Shown piece by piece: positions 42,570 through 55,431 of a DNA stretch of 64,000 nt (positions are counted from its first letter, which is position 1; the number at the start of each line of letters is the position of its first letter). The translations under genes and the position numbers were made by a program. The notes under the pieces are model-generated. The model had not been told where the DNA came from. It was given only the letters and a program-made list of their open reading frames with translations, and did not search any database. This DNA comes from Lophium mytilinum (Eukaryota; Ascomycota; Dothideomycetes; Mytilinidiales; Mytilinidiaceae): contig MU004194.1 of assembly GCA_010093605.1 (NCBI GenBank), forward strand, positions 977,793 through 1,041,792. The letters run 5' to 3'.

Positions 42570-44855
42570 ATGCCGCAAATCATATGTGATCGGGCTAGTG
42601 GCTGTGGAGGTGGCGGCGGAGGCGCTCCTCCAGCATCGCTTTTGTGTACCTTCGACAGCCCGTACTTCACCAACAAGGTCGGGAGCGCCATTCCCACTTT
42701 CGGAATCGACGCGATCAACACCAATTTCCTGCAGGCGTCGGGAAGCTTCACGAATGCCTGTAAGTTTACTACCGTTGATCTTAACGTAGCTTTTGGCTGA
42801 CGTGTGCAAAGATGGTACCATCTGCAGTTTTCCAACCATTAACTTGGCTGGACAGACTGCATCGACAAACGTGATTACTGTTAGTAGCCTGGCCTTACAT
42901 CCGTCAGACTGTCGTTGACTTCTCGCTAGCCGAGTTTAATCCCCCCAGGAGGAGCTGCTACGATTTGCTTGGGAGGTGAGATTTTGTTATAGAATGTTCA
43001 TCACATAAAGGACTAACATATGATCACAGGGCTCATTGCTCCACCGTCTACAATCGCCGGTCAATATGGCTCCACTACGTACACTAGTGTCATGTGCCCA
43101 TCCTTCACGTACAACAAGATGGCCACGGGTACCTGGACTTTGCAATTCTCGGAACCGACAGCACTAGGATTCGCGCCCCTGGTATTCGTTGTGGCTTCTC
43201 CTACGTACCTAACAGACTACGTCTACGGCACAATAACAAGCTCCATGACACTGCCTCCAGTCGCATCAAGTACGACGACTACCACCCAGACAACCGGCAC
43301 AACAACCTTGACAAACACTCTTTTACCCGAGCCTTCTTCCACTACTACCGCTACGGCGTATTCTACTACGGTTTTTGCTACGGACTATTCAACTCCACCA
43401 CCTTCATCTACTCAAGTCGTTACTGAATATACGAATACTATCCTATCGACTATTACCTTGTCCGCTGAACCCTCTTCTACCACGACAGTGACGGAATATT
43501 CCGGGACTTCCGTAGCTACCGACCTCAGTACAAGCACTCTCGACAACATCGCAAAGCTCACGGAATACCTATGCTCGAGCTCTTCTTCCAGCTCGAGTGC
43601 ATCTTCCACTCCGGCCGCAACGACTCCTACCCCTCTCTCATGTCCTGGTGACGACGGAACCCCGTATACAGCCGCAGATGGCGCGATCTACACTATCGAA
43701 TGTGCCACCGACCACTACGGCGGAAATCTGGCCATGTCTTATCAAGACAGTCTCGAGAAATGCATCGAGCTATGCGAAAGCAGTGCAGGATGTGTTGATG
43801 TATCGTTCCTCCCGGGTAACCCTAGCGGCCCCTGCTATCTCAAGCAAAGCGTTGGAGAAAAGCAAACGAACAGCGGGGTTTGGGGTGCTCTGAAAGTGAG
43901 CGGCGCTTCAGCTACACCCTCATCCTCCTCTCTGTCTTCGTCTAGTGTCTCGGCCACCAGCTCCCCTACAGGCGTCTCCTCGGCCTGTCCAAACGGAGTA
44001 TTATCTTCCGCACCCTCCTGTCCTAGCTCTGATGGTACCTGTTATGCTGTGAATGGAGACCTGTACAGTGTTTCTTGCTTCACGGGTTCCTACGGAGGCG
44101 ACCTCGCACTGAGCTGGGAATCGACGTTTCAGGCTTGCCTTACCACCTGTTCCACCACCCCCGGCTGCATCGATGTCTCTTATCCTGCGTCAAGCGACGG
44201 CGGAAACGCGCCCTGCTACATGAAATCTGCTATAGGGGAAGCCAGGTCGGATAGCCGCATTTGGGGCGGAAGACTGATCTCATCTGCTGCGAGCTCCACT
44301 ACGTCGACTTCTGATACAGCTGCATCTTCAAGCTCCGCGTCTTCAACCACCCTAACGACGATGGTATCGGTCGTTGTACCTCTCAAGGCACGGGTGACTG
44401 GACCGCCCGCCTTCACCAAGGGGCCTAACTACACCTTCCCGCCTATCCCGCACACTACTGTCACAACAGGCCCAGTAAGCACGCAGACCATCACGCCATC
44501 CCCATCCGGCATCGCAACTGCAACTTCCTACGTCCTCGCGACGACGACTTCGACCCAGACGCCTGCTCCGAGCGGCGTGAAGACGAGCACGCTTACGACG
44601 GCGAGTACGTCGTATACCACGGTGACTTATCCGCCGAGCGTGGCCACTTCGACGCTGCAGACGGATTCGACGAGCTTCACGACCGCGACGCCGGCGAAGA
44701 GTGGATTGGCGAGCACGACGGTGACGCTGGAGGACTATCAGACGAGCGTGGCGGTCACGTGGGTGACGGGGTCGGCGCAGGTGTCGACGGTGACGATAAC
44801 CGGGTGTCCGAGTTCGACTCGGTCGGTAACGCCGCCTGAAGCCAGTACTGTGTAG
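42570..44855 (+). CDS. Ser/Thr-rich protein with two PAN/apple-like cysteine domains
   Basis: Exons 42570-42759, 42812-42879, 42930-42975 and 43030-44855 give 709 residues. The N-terminal 170 residues are Gly/Cys-rich and unique. Two related cysteine domains follow, near 306-391 (CPGDDGTPY, CIELCESSAGCVDVSF, PCYLKQSVG) and 431-516 (CPSSDGTCY, CLTTCSTTPGCIDVSY, PCYMKSAIG), each about 85 residues in PAN/apple style. They are set in long Thr/Ser tracts, and a Thr-rich tail with TxTPSPSG units ends the protein. This is the make-up of fungal surface proteins that bind sugars or other proteins. Oddly, the ATG has a good context but no signal peptide follows, and no GPI signal is seen at the end. 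A missed 5' exon is possible. Confidence 0.77.
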
Positions 44856-45039
44856 GAGCAGTTCCCCACAGGCTTCTAGAAGATGAAATTCTCGAAAAGC
44901 GCTCGCCACGGCTCTGAGAAGTAGTCACGCCTTTACGTCTATCTATTTTATAATGCGATATCTTTTGGCCACCTGCCGAGTACCTATCTCTAAAGCTTTT
45001 CGTCATCTTTCCTATGCCCCTGCCTCCCCCTCTTCCGCC

Positions 45040-46753
45040 CTACCCCTTCTTCGAGCCGTTCCCTCCCTCCCCATTCGTCCTCTTCACCAAAAACGCCCCC
45101 CGCTCAATCGTATTCACAAACACAAACTCCTTCAAAAACGCATAACTACTCCAACTCCCCACAAAATCAATCACGCCCCCATTCGGCTCCCCATCATCCT
45201 CGGGATACACATCGAAGAACCCTAGCTCCTTCACACTGCCGCCCGTCGGATCGCGCGGGATGCTACTCACATCGTAAATCCGCAATCCCGCGCCATAATT
45301 ACTTTGATACGACACGCCGTCTTTGATATACTGGTTATGGTCGATGCTGTACGCGCTGGATTTGTAGTAGCCCGTCTGCACCGGCGCGGTCAGGTTGGCG
45401 ATGTTCCAGATGTAGGTAACGGGGTGCCCGTCGGCGGCGGGCTCGGCGCGGTCGAACTCGTCGTACTCGTCGTCCATGAGGAGGTATTCCTGGTATGTGG
45501 TGTCGAGGAGCCAGCCTTGGTGGGTGTAGGAGGCGCCTTGGTAGGAGGTGCGAGAGAGGATGGTGGGGGCTTTCTTGTCCGTCATGTCGTAGCTGAAATG
45601 CCGGTTTCGTAAGCAAGACTGTGGTGTTTATTAGGAGGGGATGGGGAGCGTACATGGTCAGTGAGTCTTCGTTGTAGCCGTAGCAGATCTCGCGGCCGTT
45701 GTACTGCGTGTCTGGGCCTTTGTAGACGACGCACTGTGCGTCGTGGACGTAGCCGTCTTCTGAAGCGCAGCCTGGGGATGTTGGGTTGGATGGGTCGGAT
45801 AGGTCGATGGCGATCAGGCCGGCTTTGCAGGCAGATGTGCGAGGCGCGGCGCCGTTGGCGTATGCGAATCCGGTGGCCTCGTTGATGCTGACGGTGTGGG
45901 AACGACCGGACGGTAGGCCTTTGAAGATGCCAGTGCAGTCCTTCTCCTTGTCAAACGTAACCGGATTCTTCGGGTCAATATTCAAGAGCTATCACCGTCG
46001 TTAGTGTTCATTGTGATACTGAATAAGGTGGGATCACGTGTGTCATACTTTCTTCATGTCAAAGATCTGAATATTGTGCCCCTTGGCCTCGCTGCCGATG
46101 ACCATGTAGTGCTTGTACGCCCTGATCTCACGCCAGATCGCATTGACCGAGTACGTCGGCAGGCGGCCGAGATAGCTCATCTTGCCCTCTGGCAATATTT
46201 CGATGAAAGCGGCGGCATCAGCCTGGCCGAAGGCAATGAACTCGCGGCCGTCATCCGATGTCCAGCCCCAGGAGGAAGATCCCTCGCCCGTTGTGCTGCC
46301 GAGAGCGGAGTGGCTGAGGAAGTGATACAAATCGACCTAAGTGTTTGAGCTAAAGGGACCGGGGGAGAGTTCGAGATTGGGTTCGTACGTTGTCACATCG
46401 GAAGGTGTTGTTTGCGTCGCCTTTGATGGCGATCGCGAGACCGTCTTTGCAAGGGACGAAGCCGAGTTCTGGGTATTGCTCTGATTTGTACGCGCCGGCT
46501 GCTTTTTGGCGGTCGAAGGTGCTCTTCGGCGGAGCGTCAGTATCGTGCCCGAAAAGCTAGGAAACATAGAGAAATGGAAAAATCAAAATCAGAAAGTAAG
46601 GTAGAGACATACGTATTTCTTCGCCATAATCATCTCATGCATCTTGCCCGATTTGTAAAGCTCGGCATCTTTCACAGCATCAACCGCCATCTCATGGGCA
46701 AGCCCGCATGCCGTGAGAGTGAGGACGCCGAGCGCCGCACGAGGGAACAACAT
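45040..46753 (-). CDS. Secreted LVIVD-type beta-propeller protein (choice-of-anchor B like)
   Basis: Exons 46753-46613, 46556-46389, 46336-46049, 45988-45654 and 45592-45040 give 494 residues. The N-terminus (ALGVLTLTACGLA) is a signal peptide. A short helical part (MAVDAVKDAELYKSGKMHEMI) precedes repeated blades: YMVIGSEAKGHNIQIFDM, GLIAIDLSDPSNP, ICYGYNEDSLTIYDMTDK and TYIWNIANLTAPV. These match LVIVD repeats, found in bacterial and fungal secreted proteins often labelled regulatory P domain. The function is not known. The conserved HTVSINEATGFAYANG strand lies in blade 4. All four introns keep phase. Confidence 0.85.
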
Positions 46754-48472
46754 GACCAAGAGACTGAGTTTGACCTCGACTCGAAATGAATGAGGACGGA
46801 ATAGCACAATGAGAAAGAGCCCAGGCAGCCATCTTTATACTCGCGCTGCACCCACTCATCGCCGCGATCATACAGACTCGCCCAGACAGCACTCTAAAAC
46901 TTAATCGTGTGCCATGGCTTCCTCATGTCTTAGCTGTAGATCTATATGAAAGCAGTGCTGGGCTTTTGCTGCACCCATTCGCTAGAAGTCTCCTTCCGCA
47001 ACGGGTATAGTGCTTGGATGGGGCCGGGTAGGGCGTCTAGGGCTGTGCTGTATAGTGCGAACTCTCCAACGAGCATCGCAGATTCTCAAGATGCTGTCGA
47101 GCTAGACTAGTGATGCTGGCTTAGTGTTTTTCTTCGATAGATCCAATCGCTTACTGTTGCTACTCAAGCTGGTCGTACCATAGCCTCTCTAGTCCTACCG
47201 TGTCTTTCGTATAAATTGGAACCTAAACTTCCGCTTACTACTCGAGAGCCAGCAGGCTGCACCGAGGATAGCCGTTTCTCCTAATTAGCAGTTCATATGG
47301 AAATGGGTGGAGGGAGGCAGGTCACATCTCGCCATCCCAAGGGTCGCTTTGCGCAAGCAAATCGTCTCCAACGTCGCCATCACGACACATCAGCTGCACC
47401 GAGGGTTGAATCGACATTAGGAAGGCCGTTGGACGTAAGGCTCTTCTATGCTTGGCTCTACCTGTTGGGTGTGCTTCAGTGGGTGTTTTGGCAGGTGAGT
47501 TAATCTATGCGACTGGGCGCCCAGAGCCAAGTACGAAATGAGGGCCTATCACTAGAGGCGTTGTCGTATCGCAGACATAGTGACTGCTGGGCAGATTTGT
47601 CTACCGTGGGGCCGGATGAGGTAGTTGTATAGACGACATATCGAACAGGAAGCCAGTCAGGTTTTGTTAGGAAGAGGGGTGGTTGGACGCCGTGGAACTG
47701 TGAGCGACCATGGGCGTGGGGTAGGCCGCCACTCCCGCGACGCGCATGTAACCTTATTTTTCCAAATTTTGATTGGTCAAAGAAGTCTTAGACCATTTTT
47801 GTGAGAGTGTGTATATTGCTTTCGTGATGTTCGGTTTAAAATGCGTCGAGTAAATCAGGTTTCAAGCTCTAAAGTGGAGGTAATTCGAAGTGGCCGGTAA
47901 TGTACTTCGTACTGTGACTGATGCTGAATAATGATCACCTTGGCACTTCCTGGGATCCATGGATGGGTAAGGGCCGACTAGCGGAGCATAATTCCCGATA
48001 ATTCGCCTATTACGCGGATATCAGCATGATCGGTGAACGTACGAGTGGTACGTAGTCAAAGGACCGAAAATAAGTCCTCCGCTGGACTGAGAGATAATAA
48101 TTAAGAAAGAAGAAAGAAACAAGAAAGGACAAGGAAACTGGGGGAAACAAAAACTTACGCACTTCCGAGTTAAAGACATGAAGGTAATATATGCGCAAAG
48201 CAGTGAGAAGGTTCTTGCGGGCAATTGACCGAGTCTCCAGCGCGCTATCCAGTTGTTTTGCCGGCGGTGTCCTAGCCATATACTTGGAGGTGGCTTGACG
48301 ATAAGAATATAGATATTACAAGTATAGTGCAGTGTTAGCATACAGAAACAGAAATGCCCATGATCTTTCCAGAACTCCGGTTTTTATTTACGTCCCAATG
48401 TCTAACCCATAACCGTTCCCAGATCCCGACCATATGAACCATACAAACGAAGTGTATGTTCCATCGTCCATT
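46754..48472. other. 1.7 kb intergenic region, no gene seen
   Basis: It is the promoter side of the LVIVD gene and the 3' flank of the membrane-protein gene. There are only short unsupported frames and no clear repeats. Confidence 0.45.
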
Positions 48473-49756
48473 CTATCGAGCATAATGATGGAGCTCCGCT
48501 GTGCTGCTAGAGGTACTTCTTCCGTCATCTTTGTCCCCTTCCCTGTCATGCGCCCCCTCAGTCACAATTGTCGTTGCAACAGTCTTTATAATGCCGGTCT
48601 GTTCTTCCAAACTGATCGAGTCGTCATCGCGTTTGTTTCCCTTGCTAGCAAACGCGTGTGAGGTGGTCGGATTCCCAAGTGGGTGCTCCGATCTGTGCTT
48701 AGATTTGCCGTGCGAAGTAAGCTCGGTCGTGCCCCCACTACGGCTGTCCGAGTGGAAGGCATCGGTGCGATCAGAGCCCCGCACGACCTTGGAGATGAGG
48801 TCTGCCATGGAGAGTTCGATGTTGAGCTTGACCAGATATGCGAGAGGGTGGAATTGGACGTAGCTGCAAGATTACGCATTAGATGATTGCCCAAAGGCAT
48901 GAAAGGGAGTCCGAACGGAGAAGGTATACTTACATGAATGTGTTTGGCAAAGACATCATTCCCACAATGAGAACCTAGATCCCCGTTCAGTATTTGATAA
49001 CGAAAGCAGGGAAATTAAAAGCTTACATCCATAGCTAGTGACGCCACAATGATGCTAGCGTTGAAGTTGAAAAGCGGCTTATACTTGGTCAACCCCCTCT
49101 GGATCAACTTTGACCGAACGAGCCAAAGGAAGTATCCATTCAGCGCCAAATCGATAAAGAGGAAAATGATCTTCTCTGCGCGATCCCATACGTTGTTGAT
49201 ATGAATAAAGGTTTCAGAGACCTTCATTCGCGCGGGGATCCAGATACAGAACACTGAGACATTGACAATCCCGATCAAGATGAACAGTGCCCACTTCAGC
49301 CTCGTCGCCTTTTGTTTGTCTACCATGACAAGACCAACTCGATTGGCTATGATTTGGAGAATGAGTTGCGTCTATAAATGGATCAGTTTGAAGAAAAATC
49401 AGAAAGAGTCTAATATGCTCACTTGAATCACCCACATGCATACTTGAAGACTCCGTTAGCAATGCATACGAAGCATACCAGCATCAAAGTCCGGGGAACT
49501 CACTAAGACCAAAAAAGAAGCCGAACGACGGCTTGATATTGCCACGAAGGTAGCACCACGTGTAGATGGTCATGACAAGATTGTCGACCAACTCTGCCCA
49601 GATCATCCACGAATAAGGGTTCCATACTCGCTGCGTTCTCTTGTATATCGCAACAGTCTGGCGAGCAGCCTTCATGGATGTAAGGACAAAGAAACCCAGA
49701 CTAAACCCCATGGCAATGCTTGGGACATCCATCTCACTTTCGATGACCTTCCCCAT
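48473..49756 (-). CDS. Seven-helix integral membrane protein of a fungal family
   Basis: Exons 49756-49504, 49442-49423, 49371-49027, 48974-48934 and 48863-48473 give 349 residues. Hydrophobic helices can be read at AMGFSLGFFVLTSM, WMIWAELVDNLVMTIYTW, SFGFFFGL plus CMWVIQTQLILQII, WALFILIGIVNVSVFCIWI, IIFLFIDLALNGYFLWLV, NASIIVASLAMDVLIVGMM and FHPLAYLVKLN. The last 110 residues are a hydrophilic Ser/His/Asp-rich tail, likely in the cytosol and phosphorylated. The layout is that of fungal seven-helix proteins of unknown ligand. Exon 2 is only 20 bases. All joints keep phase. Confidence 0.8.
49423..49442 (-). other. 20-base micro-exon in the membrane-protein gene
   Basis: The acceptor is TTCAAG|TATGC and the donor ATTCAA|GTGAGC. 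It supplies ICMWVIQ in the third helix. Skipping it would shift the frame. Confidence 0.7.
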
Positions 49757-52042
49757 TTTGGAAGAGTGCGACAGTGATGTTGGAAATGAAACGACGGAAA
49801 CTCAGGCTCTGGAGGGAAGGAAAAAGAATGGAATGCAATCTGAAAATTATCGTGTGGGGACGATGGGTGCAAGGTGATCCCTATAACATTCGCAGGAGTG
49901 CAGATCAAGTGTCACGGATGACGGGAGTGAGATTCGTATGCAGGGAGACGCGCAAGATACGAAAGCGGGCAGCGTGAAGAACCCATAACCGGTATGCCCA
50001 TGACACGATGAACTATCTGATGAGAGGAGCCTCGGCGCTTCCTTCCATCCACCGAACATGGGTTGGAGAGTTTGGAACGGTTGGTCGAAGCTATCAAAAA
50101 CGCTATGGGCGGAAGCGGTTCATCCTGACTGAAAATCTGGAGCTGATCTACGATTATCGAGAACAGGGAGGATAGTGTCTTTGCAACCACCTGCATGTAC
50201 ATACAAGGGTATGGCTTGCGGCAGGTTGCGTGGGCTTCCCGTAAAAATGCGGTAGTAGATATACCGGTGTATTTCAGCGGCCCGCTATTTCGCTTTCGGC
50301 CCGATAGACTCGGGTCCACCGAGGCATTTTATAGGTGTTCGTTCTCATTCGGATAAATTTGAAGTGGAAGATAGGAAATATCACTGAGTCGTGCTCTGAT
50401 TTAGCCACGTCCGGTTCATGAAAGGGCCCTTTGATACCACTACTGCGGGCCTGCGGAGGTGGTGGTCTGATCTGTGCTTTAGTTGAAAGGGGAGTTTAAA
50501 CCTTATGTTCAGCCACTCCATTCATGCGAGGTGCCTGAGCGGCCAGGCGTGCTATGCTCGGTTGCTTGAGGTGTCAGATTGGATTTGCGTGGCTGATATT
50601 TGTCCTCGGTCAGACTGTCTAACCCGGAATATCCCATTGCTATGTTAGAGCTTGAATGGGATGTGCATCAACTTCCGCCCGTCGTGAAGGTGTGTTGATA
50701 AAGAGGACTCGTATATGCACATCATGTTGAGGATTCGAGTGGGCCTTTGGACCAAACCCCTGGATCTCAAAGCCCCCGTGTTCAGATCCCCCGGAGTATC
50801 TGTTGTGGGCTGATGTATGCGTCAAACCCGTGGAGAAATCACCAGCCTTACGACCGAAACCGCATGAAATACCGCCACGTACCACGACCACGGGTCTTTG
50901 CGTGCGGATGCTATCTATGTGAGTCCAGATCGACACATGTTTTTGACTTTCGTCTACCTGCCTGCCGTAGTCCAGCATATCTGACGTACACTAGAGCAAG
51001 CCATCCGCCGAAAGTCATCATTTCTCGCCGATAAGAAGCACATCAGGCACGCTTTGACAGCTAGTGCCGCTTTCTCTTCCCTCACTGCGAAAGTTACCGA
51101 GTCATCGTCCACGATGACGAGGTCAGTCGTGAGGAGTGATTCTAAGGCGGCGAAAGATCCGCTTGATTGAAACCCCAGGGTTCAATCGAGCGGTTGACTT
51201 TTTGTCGAGAGGTTGCGATGCTGCCTGCTTGAGTAAGGGCCGCAAGCACCTACGTTGAACTAGTGAACAACCTTCAACGGGCTTCCAGGAAACGCATGAG
51301 GCTTTTTGCAAACTGTCTAATCATATCAAAGAAGAGAAAGCAAGTGCGGCAGAGGCGCGGGGCGAGGGGGAAGGCGTTAGAACGTGGACGCAGTTGGTGC
51401 CATTGGAGTGACCGTTAACGCTACTCCTCTGTCGAAGTCCAAGGACCACCACAAACTGCTTCTGTGATTTCAACGGGGCCTGAGACGGAGCTGACTGCTC
51501 ATGAGGTTTGGCGGCAAGCCACCGACGTTCAATACTCATCCAAACTTGTATTGCTTGCGTTCCATGTTTCCGGGCGATCGATTGGAGGAGAAAATGTCTC
51601 TCGCTATTTACTTACGATTCATGCTTTGCATGTGTGGCAGGGTCTAGATTCCCAGCGCGGGAGAGGCTGCAAGTGTCGCCTAAAGCTTAGTGCGGCTGGT
51701 GTCGCGGACGTGGGATAACCTTCGTCCAACGATGTTCTGGACGTCGAAAGGGATGCCAAGGCGCCATGCCCGAGATGGAGACAGCACGTGATCTTGACCG
51801 GGATGCCCATCAGGACTCTTGATTCCACAACTTGTAAAAAGGTATTGCGATGTTTTGCTTTTCAATATTAGCTTCTCGTCTGAACTTTGCATTTCAAGAA
51901 CAGCGACATGTACGAACCGGAGCAAGTCGGATATTTGAACCTCAGATCAGTTCACTGAAATATCCATCCACATTCAATCCGTAAGGTAATCGTAGATATT
52001 CAATTCTAGGGCCTATCCTGTTCTCAACCCTTCACCGCGATT
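49757..52042. other. 2.3 kb intergenic region, no gene seen
   Basis: It holds the promoter of the membrane-protein gene and the 3' flank of TYW1. Six short frames were looked at; none has a known motif, a signal peptide or a sensible splice partner. Confidence 0.45.
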
Positions 52043-54531
52043 TCATATCTCAACCACTCCCGTCCCATCAATCACCAACCCTCCCGGCCCCACCGTTTCC
52101 ACCCCCTGCTTCTTCGCCTTCTCACTCCCCACTCCTCCACCCCCCACAATAACCCTACCCTTGTTCTTTCCCTTCGTCCATACCCTCGTATCTCTGGGGT
52201 CGAAGCCCCCGTTGCCCCAGAGCGCCCACTCCGGGGTTTCGCCCCCAATATAATCCTCCGGTCTCCACTCGCCGCCGCCCTCGTATAACTCGAAAAACTT
52301 TTCAAAGTCGATGCGCGTAGCCCACTTCCCGTTCCTGAGGAACCTCTCTTCATCCGCGAGCAGCACACAGCAGCTGTGCGCGTGTTCGGCCGCTATGCCG
52401 TAGTGCAAGCCCCTGCTACTCAGCTCTTTCGCGAGTGCCTCGACGAACGCCGCAACCTCCTCGTAGAATGGAACGTTCTCCATCGTTATTCCCGCGCCGC
52501 CGGCAGCAGAAGTACCGCAGTACGTGACGCCCTTCACCTCGACGAACCCCGGTAGGGCACGCTCGACTAGATCCGCGTACCCGCGGACTTCATCGGCCAT
52601 ATTGAAGTTCTTGACGAGGGTAAGACGGAAGACGGTACGCTGTTCGAGTCTCCGCCTCTTCAGGATGTCCAGACACGCGCAGAAGCGCTCCCAGAAGTCT
52701 CGATGGAGGGGTCTGTCGATCTTCCTTAGACTGTCTTTGTTCGATGCGTCGATGGAGACATACAGCTGTGTGACGGGGATTAGGGCCTCGAGTTGGGCGG
52801 GGTGCTGTGCGTTACAGACTAGGAAGGTCGAAATGCGGTTCGCGTGCATAATGGCCACAAGCTCGTTGATGTGTGGGTAGAAAATAGGCTCGCCGACGAG
52901 GGAGAGGGCGCAGTGCCGGATGCGCATGGCTTCTGCAAAGCGCTCGGCGCGGACGCCGGGGACGCCTTTCATCGCTTTGATCTTCTTGTAGTGGGCGGTC
53001 GTAATGCCATCGAATATTACTTCAGGGGCGTCGGTGATCCAGCGCCAGGTTGTTCCTACAGGATTGGTGCCATGGCGCCAGCAGAAGACACATTTATTGC
53101 TGCAGGATAGGGAGGGCGTGGCTTCCATGCAGAGATGGGATGCAATGCCGTAGAACGAGTATTTGTAGCATGATCCACGGCCTCTGAGTGCGGACTTGGT
53201 CCACCGGCAGATTTTTACACCAGAGTGAGAACCGATGATGCTGTAGCCTTGCTTGGTGAGAGAGGCATGGGTCGGAGAGGACGTCGGGACCATTTCTTTC
53301 AGTTGAACTACTGCAGGAGTCTTCCGCTTAGACTTGTATGTCGTGAAGTCGATCGCCAAAGGCGCTGATTCGGCAGCTTCCTCTGTATTGATCATTCGCC
53401 CAAGGTCCTCGAGATCGTCCACTCTTGCGGTTTTCTGAGGCTTCCGCGCTTTCGTGGATTCCTCGTCGCTGTTGTCCACGTCCTCCATATCCTCCTCGTC
53501 GCTCTCTACGGGATTTCCACTCCCTGCCACTCCGTCACCTAGCCCCCTTCCCGCAGCGATCTCGATTACAACCTCTTGTACACCCATTCGCCACTCGTTC
53601 AGCCTCTCTTGCGCAGCACCCTTAACATCTCCCATGCCTAGTGGGAATGCTCGCTTCCTCCCCGTTAGCTTCGCTAACCACTTGTCCACTTGTTTCGCCT
53701 GTGAGCAGAACCCTTCTTCCTCTGTCGGCCATCCTTCCTTGTCCCCAAAGCCGAAAACGCTATACCCAAGTAGCCCAGACAGCGGTGCGGTATCGATGCG
53801 GAAGTCGTTGTGGGTTTCTTGAAGATTCTCGAGGAAAATGTCGAGTACCGTGTCGATGTCATATGAGGGAAGTAGGACGAGATAGACGTATTTCGTGTTT
53901 GGGTCCGTCTTTGGAGGGCTGATAAAGTAGTCATCGTACTCGATGTAGGAAAGGTCAAGGAGCTCGGGCCTTAGTAGAGACTGAATGTCTGAAGTAGCTT
54001 CAATCCATGTCGCCAACTCCTCTGCAAATTTGGTCGCAAAGACTTCCGTAGTCGCTGCGAGTGAGGAGAAGAAAATCAATGGCTGAATCTTATCTGTTGT
54101 GTGGTCGAAGTCTTTGGCTTGTTTCTGCCCTGATTTGAGTTTCACTCCCTTCACCGTCTTCGGCCCTCGATTCCGCAGTTGCACCAATGGGGGTGATGAG
54201 TCCTCGGCGCGAATTTCTGGGAGCAAGGTTTGTTTCTCCGTGCGGCCCTCTAGCTGCCACGGAAGACTGATGTCTTCGTCTTTCTCAGCTGGAGAAGCCG
54301 GGGCTGGCGACAGAGAAAGCCTTTCGCGCTTCCTTCTGGCATTCTGAATCAGTCGTATGGCTGCAATCAGCGATATTGCGGAAAGGATGACGGGCAGTCT
54401 GTGGGCATGCCAGATCTCGAATATCTCTGTTCACTTTGTTAAAGCCGTTTCCGAATAGTCTGGAGGGATCAGAGCAGTTCTGAAAATGCCTTACCGGTAG
54501 GCAATTGCCCAAGTCGCGTTGAGAAATCCAT
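52043..54531 (-). CDS. TYW1: tRNA 4-demethylwyosine synthase (wybutosine pathway), flavodoxin plus radical SAM
   Basis: Exons 54531-54495 and 54426-52043 give 806 residues. TYW1 makes the tricyclic core of wybutosine at position 37 of tRNA-Phe, using pyruvate carbons. A membrane helix near residues 20-37 (LPVILSAISLIAAIRLI) anchors the protein, probably to the ER surface. The flavodoxin-like domain lies near 105-290 (FFSSLAATTEVFATKFAEEL, GYSVFGFGD). An acidic linker follows. The radical SAM Cys triad is in CSNKCVFCWRH near 457. It is followed by WRWITDAPE, GEPIFYPHI, STFLVCNAQ and VKGVTYCGTSAAG. Length is near yeast TYW1 (810). An inverted-repeat element starts only 71 bases before the ATG. 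Confidence 0.94.
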
Positions 54532-54602
54532 TGCGGGGTTGTGTAGTTTCGCTGCAGGTTTCGCCCGTGGAGTTTTGAATGGCGGGGTGGTGCCAAGATT
54601 TC

Positions 54603-55072
54603 AATTTGTCGGATGCGAAATAGCACGGAATCCTCGGCTAAATTATTTGAGCTCCGCATTACAATTTCAACATCCCCACTACAAGATAGAAGCTATAGTC
54701 TTAAATTTTTTATAGTATACTCTTAGTCTATAGTTTACTTAAGCCCTTTAATCTTAGCCTATAATATGTACTAAGAGAGGAGTTATTCTAGTACAAAGTT
54801 GGCCTCGAAAGCTGCCAAGATGTGCTAAATTAGCGCGATTATAACTTATCGCGTCTAATTCTCCTCTACCCTAATTAAAACCGCCAATATTAAATATTAG
54901 AAGCTGAAACCTCTAGTAAGGGCTTCTTATATGTAGATAAGTATCCTAGGAGTGCTGCACCCGTTATTTAGGTCTGCGTTGTGGAGCTAGTTTTAGCACT
55001 CACAGGATTTTTGTGGTGAGAAAGCTCGAAAAAGTCCGCCAAGGATTCCGTGCTATTTCGCATCCGACAAAT
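54603..55072. mobile_element. Non-autonomous DNA element with inverted repeats (element 2), related to element 1
   Basis: The left end reads ATTTGTCGGATGCGAAATAG and the right end 55072 backward reads the same. Near-perfect pairing runs about 34 bases (to CCTCGGC/CCTTGGC) and weaker pairing about 20 more (ATTTGAGCT/TTTTCGAGCT). The 470-base element has an AT-rich noncoding centre with many TA steps. Its ends are clearly related to those of the 20594 element (ATTTGTCG, then AAATAGCA at the same spacing). It lies in the TYW1 5' region. No transposase is present. Confidence 0.78.
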
Positions 55073-55431
55073 GTCATCGATCGCGCTTCAATTACGAATG
55101 GGCAAACTTCTGCGAGTGAATGGAGGTGTACTGAGTTCTTTTTATCAAGTAAGAGCTTTTCCTGTGCTCCTTCCATGCTCTCGTTTAGAGATGCCTTCAT
55201 TTGATCAGAGACGAAGATAGTTAAGGCATCGCTTTGCTACAACGCCAATTCTGATATCGCTTCATATCCGTGCTTTCCAGGCTTTACCCAAGCCGAAACG
55301 CTGAATGTATGTTTACAAATGCCGCCAAGCCTCTACGTCTTTTCTCTCGATGATCCTTTGGAGGGTCTTGCTAAAACGAGCGCTAAGGATATGGAAAAAG
55401 AGAAAGTCGCAGCCCCGCCCGTAGACTTCGA
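55073..55431. other. Intergenic, PAT1 3' flank
   Basis: Nothing coding is recognised. The plus-strand frame at 55319 runs opposite the end of PAT1 and is a shadow. Confidence 0.45.
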
